Assembly (NCBI RefSeq): GCF_028553745.1
Contig: NZ_CP067129.1
Span: 1,966,501 to 2,030,500 of the forward strand
Source: Paracoccus seriniphilus
Lineage (GTDB): Bacteria; Pseudomonadota; Alphaproteobacteria; Rhodobacterales; Rhodobacteraceae
Length of the DNA stretch: 64,000 bases
Direction: 5' to 3'
Below the pieces are notes generated by a model. It searched no databases, was not told the origin of the DNA, and saw only the letters and a program-made list of their open reading frames with translations. How positions within the stretch are numbered: position 1 is the stretch's first letter; the number at the start of each line of letters is the position of its first letter. This document shows positions 18,224 through 26,600 of this stretch, one piece after another. Position numbers and translations under genes: made by a program.

Positions 18224-18421
18224 TTACTGCCCCTCATGCCACGCGATCAGGCACCGCTGCGCGATGCCCGGCAGGCCACAATGATCGACCAGCAGGATCC
18301 GACGCCCGCCCTGCCAGACAGACAATCCCTCGCGGGTGATGCTGATCGAGGCGGGCGTCATCGTCTCCACAGTTTCCACCACTTCGGGCGCAGCTTGCGC
18401 CCCTTCATTGCGATGTCGCAT
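18224..18421 (-). CDS. Small prophage protein at the end of the lysis cassette
   Basis: A 65-residue frame, MRHRNEGAQAAPEVV onward, overlapping the 3' end of the preceding holin-like gene by 17 bases on the same strand, which is typical of phage operons. The second half (LSVWQGGRRILLVDHCGLPG) is moderately hydrophobic. It has no recognisable family. It is the last minus-strand gene before the cargo region. Confidence 0.5.
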   Translation of the reverse strand: MRHRNEGAQAAPEVVETVETMTPASISITREGLSVWQGGRRILLVDHCGLPGIAQRCLIAWHEGQ

Positions 18422-18758
18422 GGCGCAACGCGGCCGACAGGGCGTCGGCTTCCTCTTTGGCTTTCACGGCTTGCTCACGAGACCAGACAGCGCGGGTGTC
18501 GCCTGTGAAACGCTCGACCATCGACCAACCTTCAGCCGCGGCGAATCCCAGCAGGTAGATCACCTCGCTGATATCCTCAGCCCCGAAGGGCAGCGGCACC
18601 CCGAACAGACCGGCCAGCGCGAAGACCAGGGCCAGCACCTGGGCGATGAAGGACCGGTTGGTGACGAACAGGGTCCAGCGTGGCCCCTGCCCCGCCGATG
18701 CGGCGATTTCATTCGCCAGCTTCACGGTCGCATTGATTTCACGGATGATGCGCAGCAT
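18405..18758 (-). CDS. Holin-like small membrane protein
   Basis: A 117-residue protein with a central hydrophobic hairpin (FIAQVLALVFALAGLFGVPLPF and VIYLLGFAAAEGW) and a charged C-terminal helix rich in Lys and Glu. It abuts the amidase gene by one base. Position, size and membrane pattern fit a holin that lets the endolysin reach the cell wall; direct family identity was not recognised. Confidence 0.6.
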   Translation of the reverse strand: MLRIIREINATVKLANEIAASAGQGPRWTLFVTNRSFIAQVLALVFALAGLFGVPLPFGAEDISEVIYLLGFAAAEGWSMVERFTGDTRAVWSREQAVKAKEEADALSAALRHATSQ

Positions 18759-19381
18759 CAGATCACTCCCATCAGTTTCAGGATTGCGAATGCCCCGATC
18801 GCGCCGCCGAAGATCAGCGCGGGCGCGACAGGCGTTGATTTCTTGGGATCGGCCTCGGGCGCCGGGTCATCGGCCACAGCGGCCGGGCTGCTCTTGCCGG
18901 CCAGTTCCTGGGCGACCAGGTAGCGCAGGTGATCGCCGCAGCCGATCGGATCGGTCGCGCTGGTCCGGCCGGGCAGCCACGCGATGTCCCATTTGCCCGC
19001 CTGCTTCACGCCAAGGGTTAGCTGCACCTCGGCATGGGACAGTATCGTCTGGCGGCTGACCGGGATCCCGTAGCCTTTCGCCAGCCGCGCTGTTTCGCGC
19101 ACCAGTTGGTGAAGCTGCTCTTCGGTGATCGGATACTGCCCGGCGCTAAAGGGCGACTGCACGGCCCCATGCATGGCGCAGACGGCGATCCCGATGCTGT
19201 CGGTATTCAGGCTGGCCGTGTGGCGCGCATAATTGGCCGCCAGCGGGGCGGCATTGGCGCTGATCGGGCGGGTGCCATAGACCACGGTCCCGTCGCCCTC
19301 GATCAGCAGGTGATAATGGTCGCGATCGAGCGCGCTGGCGCGATGCGATCCGGCGGTCCAGTGCCAGATGATCCGTTTCAT
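18758..19381 (-). CDS. Phage N-acetylmuramoyl-L-alanine amidase (endolysin)
   Basis: A 207-residue Amidase_2 protein. The zinc ligands are His7 (IIWHWTAG), a His in RDHYHLLI and the later SHAEV, with KWDIAW following as in the family's K-x-D motif. The C-terminus has a Pro/Ala linker and a hydrophobic segment (ALIFGGAIGAFAILKLMGV), so the enzyme is probably membrane-tethered. It hydrolyses the bond between muramic acid and the stem peptide to lyse the host. GAGG precedes the ATG. Confidence 0.9.
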   Translation of the reverse strand: MKRIIWHWTAGSHRASALDRDHYHLLIEGDGTVVYGTRPISANAAPLAANYARHTASLNTDSIGIAVCAMHGAVQSPFSAGQYPITEEQLHQLVRETARLAKGYGIPVSRQTILSHAEVQLTLGVKQAGKWDIAWLPGRTSATDPIGCGDHLRYLVAQELAGKSSPAAVADDPAPEADPKKSTPVAPALIFGGAIGAFAILKLMGVI

Positions 19382-19395
19382 TGCATCCTCACATG

Positions 19396-19416
19396 AAAAA
19401 ACCCGCGCGAGGCGGG
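19396..19416 (-). terminator. Rho-independent terminator upstream of the amidase gene
   Basis: On the minus strand a CCCGC/GCGGG hairpin (19402-19416) is followed by six T residues (19396-19401). It would end transcripts of the 193-aa gene just before the lysis cassette, which would then need its own promoter or read-through. Confidence 0.6.
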
Positions 19417-19540
19417 AGGTGGGACCTATCCTTCAGGTCAGCGTGACGTTGAGGTTTGATCAGGGTATCGTTTAGCCACCAGCTGTGCGGCGTGTGTGGC
19501 TTGTTACTCTGTGTTGCGCGGTTTGCCGCCGGTTGTTCAT

Positions 19541-20122
19541 TCAATCTCGCTCCAGCAGCATGAATGCCACCGGCGCGGTTCGGTCAAAAACCCGCTTTCC
19601 CCCACAATCGAATTCCAGCGACAGATGCACCGTGACACGCCCCGGTCTCAGCTGATGCGGCACGTCCAGACGCAGGCGCATGGGCGTGTCAGAATCCCCC
19701 ACCTGCCGCGAAGGGCTGACACCGGGACCGGGCGTGGCGATATTGGTCTCATCCGTGAACAGCGCCGTGCGCGTCAGCAAGGTGCAGGCGGCACCTGTCC
19801 TGGTGCGGCGCACCACGATGTTCAGCGTGATCCGGTCGCCCACGTAGACCGGCTCGGTCACATAGGTCAGGCCCGGCGCCTCATGGATCACGCGATCCTC
19901 GCCGGTGGCGCGCATGACCTCTTGCGTCAGATAGTCCAGCTTGTCCGAGATGCTGGCCAACCGATCGGGACTGTCCCAGATCGCCTGCAGCCGCTCTTGC
20001 CAGGGCGTGAACAGCAAAACCAGCAGCGCCGCGCATCCCGCGAAGGCGACGCGAGCTGTCCATTTCTTTGCTTCATCGGTCACGAAATCCCAAAACGAAT
20101 GCGTTTTCTCTGTCATGCCCAT
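19541..20122 (-). CDS. Hypothetical membrane-anchored prophage protein
   Basis: A 193-residue protein with one transmembrane helix (VAFAGCAALLVLLFTPW, near residues 26-42), a short helical region (RLASISDKLDYLTQEVM) and a C-terminal beta-rich domain with two Cys (CTLLTR, FDCGGK). It starts close to the lysis genes and has GC content like the phage core. Possible roles are spanin-like or superinfection functions; no family was recognised. Confidence 0.65.
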   Translation of the reverse strand: MGMTEKTHSFWDFVTDEAKKWTARVAFAGCAALLVLLFTPWQERLQAIWDSPDRLASISDKLDYLTQEVMRATGEDRVIHEAPGLTYVTEPVYVGDRITLNIVVRRTRTGAACTLLTRTALFTDETNIATPGPGVSPSRQVGDSDTPMRLRLDVPHQLRPGRVTVHLSLEFDCGGKRVFDRTAPVAFMLLERD

Positions 20123-20317
20123 TCATTGACTCCCGGATGGTTCGCCCTGCGAGGATGAATGCAAATTGATGAAGGGAACTTCTGTGGAGGCGTGTAAAGG
20201 GATCGGGAGGCAGCGCGATGGCCAAAAGGCAGCAGTGCGGGACGATTGCAAATCCGCAGCAGGAAAGCGTATTAGGATGAAGCAAGAGCACGCATGGGCA
20301 GCCATATCTGCAGTCAG

Positions 20318-20905
20318 TTAGGTAAAATTTGTCGCTTGTTTGGGGTTAATTAAGTACCGAAAACTAAACTCATTTCGATCGTCTCCCCTTTTGGTATCTC
20401 TTACGCTCAACAACTGCACCAGAGCGTAGTGGCCAAGCTTGTTCTTAACGCAAGCGATCTGCCCTTCTGCGAGATTGACAACCCTGCTGGTGAAGTTCGC
20501 AGATGTACAATCTGCGACATTTTCAAAGGCGCCCGCGCCTGGAATGAGAGCCACACTTTCTACGTGATCGTTATAAAAGTGCAAACTGTCTACTCCAGCG
20601 CGACTAAACTTCAACTCGAAAGTGAGTTCTCCATTACCGATCGAAAAGCGCCCATTGTTGCATGTAAAATCTGCGACAATCCGTCCCTTTAGCCGCTTGT
20701 CGCGATATCCGGGCGAGAAAGGCCACCAGACAGCTAAAAGCGTCGAGATACCGCCGAAAAAAACAACGATTGGCTCCATGTTGAAGCTTGCTTTCATTGC
20801 ATCCGTGATCGACCAAACGACGCACAACACCAAAAAAAGTGTTGCGAGACAGGCTAGGCTTACTTTCTGATTTCGTTCTAAACGGTAGAGGGTATTGTGA
20901 AACAT
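20318..20905 (-). CDS. Hypothetical two-helix membrane protein, AT-rich moron gene
   Basis: A 195-residue protein starting MFHNTLYRLER, with GGAG eight bases before the ATG; a longer frame to 21022 lacks such a site. Two hydrophobic helices (VSLACLATLFLVLCVVWSI and PIVVFFGGISTLLAVWW) are followed by a soluble beta-rich domain of about 130 residues. Base composition is clearly lower in GC than the tail genes around it, the mark of a late-acquired passenger. The topology resembles cell-surface or exclusion proteins; the function is unknown. Confidence 0.65.
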   Translation of the reverse strand: MFHNTLYRLERNQKVSLACLATLFLVLCVVWSITDAMKASFNMEPIVVFFGGISTLLAVWWPFSPGYRDKRLKGRIVADFTCNNGRFSIGNGELTFELKFSRAGVDSLHFYNDHVESVALIPGAGAFENVADCTSANFTSRVVNLAEGQIACVKNKLGHYALVQLLSVRDTKRGDDRNEFSFRYLINPKQATNFT

Positions 20906-21099
20906 GATTTCGCTCCGAATGCGCCAAGTTATCGCTAAGCATAATTCAAGTAGTTTCATCCGGCCAAACCTAAAGAAGCGTCGATCATGCAGCATGGAGA
21001 CCATCGGAAAGTAGCTGCTCAACTCTTACTTTTCGTCCGTGGATGCCCTCTTCCTGAACGACCGCTCTGGGATATCCGCGAGCAAAACGCGCTCGACAA

Positions 21100-22074
21100 T
21101 CACGGATCCGGCGTCGCGGTGATAACCTCAGCGCCGCCCATGCCACACCATTCATAGCTGGTCAGAAGCTCCCAGGCCTTGTCGGTCAGATCGGCCAGCT
21201 CAGCCGGATCGCCGGTGGTATCCCAACGCTCCTGCGTCATGAACATGTCATCCATGCGAGAGAAAGCCCATGTGGTGTAGCGGGTCGGGCTTTCATCTGG
21301 CCGGCGCGGATGCAGCGCGTCGCCGCCATAGACACTGGTGCCATAGGTCTGCAGGGCATATTCGAACAGCATCCCGCGCGGGCAAACCCAGACCTTGAAC
21401 CCCGGCACGGCCGCCTCGATCTCTTCGCGCAGGCGCTGCGTCTTCTGATTGATGTCTTCAAAATATTCAGGCCCGCTGGTCGCCTGCGGCGGCCACAGCG
21501 TCGGCAGGACCATATAGGCCCGCCCGGCGGCGGCAGCCTCGGAAGCATAGGCCACCAATGTGTTGCGCTGCTCGGTCCATTCGGTTGTTCCCGGATCCCA
21601 CATGCGCCCTGTGGCCTGGCTGCCAAAGGGTGCCACCCAGAGCGGGCCGTCATAGCTGGCCGTCCGCTCGGGACCATTCATGGCGTAGCGCGCCGCCTCC
21701 GAGGAAAACGGCAGGAACGTATAGGGGATGGCATCTGGATCGACACTCAGATCGACACCCCAGATATCGCTTAACAGGATGCCGCCGTGGTCCGGGATGG
21801 TATTGCCATCCGCGCCCAGCTTGCCCGCAGCATGCCCCCACCCCGCATCCGAGAAACTGTGGCCGCTGAGCCCGATCACGGTCGAGCGGCTGATGGCAGC
21901 GCGCGGATAGAGCGGCGCATCGGGCGAGAAGGTCCGATAGCTGCGCTCGGTGAAGGCAACGGCAATGCGCTGCTCATCCGTCAGGACATAGATCTGGAAC
22001 GGCAAAAGCCCTCCGGCATTCGCGAGGGCATCCAGAGCCGCCCTCGTCCCCCGCATATGCTGCACGCTCGGCAT
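21100..22074 (-). CDS. Tail-fibre-associated SGNH-hydrolase-like protein
   Basis: A 324-residue protein. The first 50 residues (MPSVQHMRGTRAAL...) match the N-terminus of the next fibre gene. The rest looks like an SGNH hydrolase: GHSFS at 71-75 in place of the GDS motif and DALHP at 252-256 for the catalytic Asp-His. Such enzymes on tails often deacetylate or cleave surface polysaccharide. No other SGNH blocks were confirmed by eye. It directly abuts the upstream fibre gene. Confidence 0.65.
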   Translation of the reverse strand: MPSVQHMRGTRAALDALANAGGLLPFQIYVLTDEQRIAVAFTERSYRTFSPDAPLYPRAAISRSTVIGLSGHSFSDAGWGHAAGKLGADGNTIPDHGGILLSDIWGVDLSVDPDAIPYTFLPFSSEAARYAMNGPERTASYDGPLWVAPFGSQATGRMWDPGTTEWTEQRNTLVAYASEAAAAGRAYMVLPTLWPPQATSGPEYFEDINQKTQRLREEIEAAVPGFKVWVCPRGMLFEYALQTYGTSVYGGDALHPRRPDESPTRYTTWAFSRMDDMFMTQERWDTTGDPAELADLTDKAWELLTSYEWCGMGGAEVITATPDP

Positions 22075-22527
22075 TCAGAACTCTCCGCAATCGACCGCCC
22101 CGACCGCCAGCGTCACGAAGCCGTTGCCGGGATCCTTCGACCAGCTCATCGAGCTGTTCATGCGGATGATTCCGTCGGTGCCATCCGTGCCCCAGAGATA
22201 GCCCGAGGTTCCCCCGGAAGTGACCGCCACCAGCTCATCGCTTGATCCCGAAGGGATGTTCAGCGCGGTACGAAACGCATCCACGGTGATGCGGCGCGCC
22301 TGCACCCCGGCGGCGCTGCTGTCATGCAGCATCAGGAAATCGGCCGCGCCATCGACGGCGCCCATGGCGGTCAGATCGCCAATGGCCGGCACGATCGGCA
22401 CCATCGTGTCGGCATCGGTCGGGAAATGCGCGGTCTGGCGGTCGGTTGTCAGATGAATCTCGCCCGCCAGCAGCGCCGAGGATGGCAGATTGGCCTTCAG
22501 GCCGCGCTTGTGTTGAATCGAAGGCAT
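22075..22527 (-). CDS. Short tail-fibre protein
   Basis: A 150-residue protein beginning MPSIQHKRGLKANL, followed by LLAGEIHLTTDRQTAHFPTD, the recurrent opening of phage fibre and baseplate-spike proteins that adapts the fibre to the tail. The remainder (FLMLHDSSAAGVQARRI, LNIPSGSSDELVAV) fits a fibre repeat or trimeric segment. It precedes the SGNH gene with no gap. Confidence 0.65.
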   Translation of the reverse strand: MPSIQHKRGLKANLPSSALLAGEIHLTTDRQTAHFPTDADTMVPIVPAIGDLTAMGAVDGAADFLMLHDSSAAGVQARRITVDAFRTALNIPSGSSDELVAVTSGGTSGYLWGTDGTDGIIRMNSSMSWSKDPGNGFVTLAVGAVDCGEF

Positions 22528-22536
22528 CTTTCTCTC

Positions 22537-22767
22537 CTAGTTGAACGTGCCAAGGTCGATATGCGTGGGAACCGGAGGATCGATCGGACCGGGAACGCCC
22601 TCTGCGTCATAGCCCAGCACCTGCCCCGGCTGGCCGGGCGGCAACCCTGCTGCGCGGGGATCGATTGCGGCCGGGTTGCCCTGCGCGTCATATCCGACGA
22701 CCTGTCCGGGCGCGCCGTCCGGAATGCCTGGTCCGCGCCCCCCTCGAAACCCGACTTTGATGATCAT
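22537..22767 (-). CDS. Small Gly/Pro-repeat tail protein
   Basis: A 76-residue protein built of two near-identical copies of a unit like PGQVVGYDAQGNPAAIDP and PGQVLGYDAEGVPGPIDP, plus a Gly-rich N-terminus (GFRGGRGPGIPDG). Collagen-like Gly/Pro repeats are common in phage fibre linkers. It sits between other fibre genes. Confidence 0.6.
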   Translation of the reverse strand: MIIKVGFRGGRGPGIPDGAPGQVVGYDAQGNPAAIDPRAAGLPPGQPGQVLGYDAEGVPGPIDPPVPTHIDLGTFN

Positions 22768-22769
22768 CT

Positions 22770-23063
22770 TCAGCAGCCCCTTTCGATATCGAGATGAATG
22801 ATGCCCTCGCGCACCCAGCCATCACCCCAGTCGAAACAGACCGAAGCCGGATACAGCCGGGGCGGCAGGTCGAGCGTGTTGACATCGACTTCGAAGAGCT
22901 GATCCTCGGGATCCAGAATACCCGGCAAGGACAGGCAGGCCGTGCCGGTGTCGATGCGCAGCTCCATCGCCACCCCGGCCAGATCCGGGACCATGCCGTC
23001 ATCCTGCTCGGGCCGGATTGCCAAGGGTGCCGCCGCGCCCGGCTTGAAAGAAAAAACCGTCAT
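22770..23063 (-). CDS. Hypothetical tail-region protein
   Basis: A 97-residue protein, MTVFSFKPGAAAPLAI onward, starting at 23063 where AGGGGAATAGG precedes the ATG. It is a mostly beta, Asp- and Pro-rich sequence (VCFDWGDGWVREGIIHLDIE) without a recognised family. It lies in the compact fibre gene cluster, 2 bases after the collagen-like gene's start. Confidence 0.6.
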   Translation of the reverse strand: MTVFSFKPGAAAPLAIRPEQDDGMVPDLAGVAMELRIDTGTACLSLPGILDPEDQLFEVDVNTLDLPPRLYPASVCFDWGDGWVREGIIHLDIERGC

Positions 23064-23064
23064 C

Positions 23065-23646
23065 CTATTCCCCTGCGTAGATCGGCTCGGGCACCGGCAC
23101 CTCGAAGATCTGGTCCAGCTGATCCTCGGTGATGGTGATGCCCTTCTGGACGGCCAGCCACGGCACGAAACCGGTGATGCCCGCATCGCCGACCAGATGG
23201 GGATGCAGCCGCCAGATTTTCGGCTCGTATTTCAGGGCCGCCTTCACCATGTCATGCTCGGCCGGCGGCAGGCTGTTCAGATATTCCTCGACCGTTGCGG
23301 GAAAGAATGTGCTGTCATCGGCCAGTTCGGATGCCGGATAGGCCCCCGCGGCCGAGAGGCGATAGAAGACCAGATTCTTGTCCGTATTGGTCGCATATCG
23401 CGCCAGATGCAGATCGACGGCAATCTGCGCCGGATCGCGCGGGTCGACCCATTGCTCTGTCGCGACATCGAACACCACGAATGGATGATCCGGGCGCAGG
23501 GGCACGGCATGGACGGCATCATCCTTGATATAGATCCTGTTCGGGTCGGTGTTGTCCGCGACCGCATAGGATGTAATCCCTGCCGGCGCGATATCGTCGA
23601 TGGCGATCGATCCGTCATCAGGATCGAGATAGGCATAACGGGTCAT
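23065..23646 (-). CDS. Hypothetical tail-fibre-region protein
   Basis: A 193-residue protein beginning MTRYAYLDPDDGSIAIDDIAP. It overlaps the stop of the tip protein by 4 bases, so it is translationally coupled to it. The middle (RYATNTDKNLVFYRLSAAGAYPASEL) and the C-terminus (ITITEDQLDQIFEVPVPEP) show no catalytic motif. A fibre chaperone or accessory role is inferred from position only. Confidence 0.6.
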   Translation of the reverse strand: MTRYAYLDPDDGSIAIDDIAPAGITSYAVADNTDPNRIYIKDDAVHAVPLRPDHPFVVFDVATEQWVDPRDPAQIAVDLHLARYATNTDKNLVFYRLSAAGAYPASELADDSTFFPATVEEYLNSLPPAEHDMVKAALKYEPKIWRLHPHLVGDAGITGFVPWLAVQKGITITEDQLDQIFEVPVPEPIYAGE

Positions 23647-26600
23647 CGCTTGCTCCCCGAAACTGACAAGGTGATGTTGGTGATATCGAGAGGACCAGAA
23701 GAAACCGTTGTATCGTTGAATTCACGGCTGAACCCATAGACCGAGATAGTCACCGAGCTGTTCCCGACTGCCGTTGCAAACAGATGCGCAGGAATGGCAA
23801 ATTTGACGTCCCCGCCACCACCGGCGCGTGCCCCGAAACGGGCGCGAGACACCTCGACCCCGTCAATTTCCATATACATCTCGCAAAAGTTGTCAGGGCC
23901 CTGGGCTGTCGTATCCACAACTGCCGAGAACATCACCGAGAAGCCACCACCCTCAAAGCCAGTGATTGTCCTGCTGATAATCCTGTGCGGGTTCGATCGG
24001 CTGCGGGAAATGGTCATGTCCGACCGGCTGAAATTATACGGCGCATAGATCGCGTTATTGTCGATCTGCAGCGTCCCGATCTCTGCATTGCCAACGCGGA
24101 TATTGGCGGCGGCAAGATCCGCGAACTGGCCGTTAAGCGCCCGCATCGTGTTTGCCGTGATCAGCTCCGCCGTGACACCGCCCGGCGTGATCAGCGTCGA
24201 GCCAGAGCGCTTGCGCAAACAGGACACACCGCTGAAGCCGACCGTGCCGATATTGCCGGAATAGACAGACAGACGGATCCGCGCGAACCGCGCGTCATTC
24301 GGCGCCACAAGGGAGGTGTTGTCATGGGTCGATCCGGACGAGTCGGTCAGACGCGCCACCAAGCCCACCGACAGCTGGCTTTCGGAATTGTCCAGCCACT
24401 GCACATGGACGCCCGCATTGACCGTCCCGCCAGACACACGCCGAATGCTGGCGGCAAAACTGTATTCCTCGCCCGCGACCACCCGGAACACGCCACCAGA
24501 CTTGGTGACGAATGATCCGCCGCCGCCCGAGAACCTGACCTCGCCCGCGCTCCGCTTTTGGGACCAGCCGAATGCCCCCGGACCGGCCAGGCTCCAATCG
24601 GGATCACCCTCGACGTTCCAGCTCGACGCGCTGACCATTTCGGCATCGGGAACCATATTTCCGGAGAGATCCATCACCGTCAGCATGTCGGCGGCGACAC
24701 TGCCCTTCAGCAGGATATCGTCAGCCTGCAGTTTCGCGACCGAAGCGGTGCCGCCAGATCCATCGGCAGCGACCAGGTCCAGCAACGAGACCGAATTGCC
24801 CGCCTGCGCCTTGATCAGATAACCGGCACTGGCCCCAGTCTCGAGGTCGGAAATGGCCGTCGCCTGCGTCGTGACCGAAGCCTCCAGCGTCCCGATGCGC
24901 GTGTCCTCGACTGGCAACCATTCGTCATCCCACCAACGATAGGGCCGATTGTGATCCGAGGTGTCATACCAGATATCCCCATTGCGCGGATCCGCAGGCG
25001 CCGTCGAATTTCGAAAGGTCCGAACGCGAGACGCCTCTGCAGAAACCGTGGTCATCTGTGAAGCCAGCGCGCCAGTTTCGCTCGATCTGGCCTCGACCTC
25101 CTCCGCAATCGCCGCCGCCGTCATGGCCTCGAACGCCCGCTCCTTGTCGAGCGTGACATTGGTGACAAAGGACGCGCCCGTGGCTCCGGAATTCCGGCGC
25201 AGGTAGACATAGCCGATGGCAACCGCATCCGCTGGCACCTCGATCGGAGCAAAATCGCTCGTCTGCCAGCCACTCTGCGTCACCGTCATCGAGCGGGACA
25301 CCAGACTCAGATTGTCACCGGCCGCATCCACGAAACGCACGCCAATGGTCCAGACCGACTGCGTCCCACCCACGACAGCCGCAGAGAAACCCAGCAAGAC
25401 CCTCTGCCCTTCCTGCACGCCCACGCCAGGACGATTGAACAGCTGAATCTGGTCGGTGGTGTTCGGCGCTTTCAGGAAATGCGCAGTCGGCGCCGAGCGA
25501 ATGGCATGCAGGTTGCCATTCTCGTCGCGCTCTTCGATGGTGAACTGCGCATTCACGGAATCCCAATCGGTGAAGTCACCGGTGGAGAACGTGCCATTTC
25601 GGATGTAATTGCCGCTATCCAGCGCGGCATCGAACCGAGACTCGACCGTGGTGATCAGCGCAGACAGCGAGCTGTCCGCATCGGCCCGCGCGATGGCCTC
25701 CTGACTGATATCGGCCTCGGCATCATCGAGCCGGCTGCTCAATGTGCTGACGGTCCCACTCAGCGCGCTTGTTTCATCTGCCCGCGTGATGGCCTCCTGA
25801 GAGATGGCCGCGTCGGCATCATCGATCCGACTGCTCAAGGTGGTGGCCGTCGAGGACAGCGCGCTGGTTTCATTCGCCCGCGTCGTGGCCTCACTCTGGA
25901 TCGCCGCCTCGGCATCATCAAACCGCGCGTTTGCCGTCGTGATGTATGTCGCCAGAGCCTGCTGGTCATTCGCGACAACGACCTCCAGATCGGTGATCCG
26001 GGCCATGGCCGACTGGTCGACCTTGGTGAACGAGACATCGGTGATGGCAATCGGATCCGTCTCGGCTGTCGCCGTGATGCGGACCCGGAACCGGATGCTT
26101 GCCGTGCCCGCCGGCGGCACCTCCTGACCCGAGAACACCCGCCACTCATCCTGGACCAGCGTGATCGTTTTCGAGGGATGTCCCAATGACGTGCCGCCGT
26201 CATCAAGGAACTGCACCATCACCGCCAGTTCCCGATCGACCCCGGCCGAGGTGGCGTGCAATCGCCACTGGACGACCTCGCCAGCATTCAGATCGATCGG
26301 GAACGACTGCAACAGCTCGCGATTGAAAGACGCATTGCTGGCCAGCTCGACAAACTGACCCGCCGGAACATTGGCAATGATGGGATCAGCCGACAATTCA
26401 TCCTGAGCCACCACCGTGGCCGCAGATGTATGCCCGGACCATCCGGTCAGCCCGTTGCTGAAGCGCGGGTTTTCCAGATAGTTCTCGCTGTTCAGAACAG
26501 CGGTCAGGGTGTTGATCTGCGCGGCCAGAGCATCCGTTGCCGTCTGGCGGGCCACGGCCTCGCTCTGCACCGATGTATCGGTGTAGTCGCGGGCGATGTT

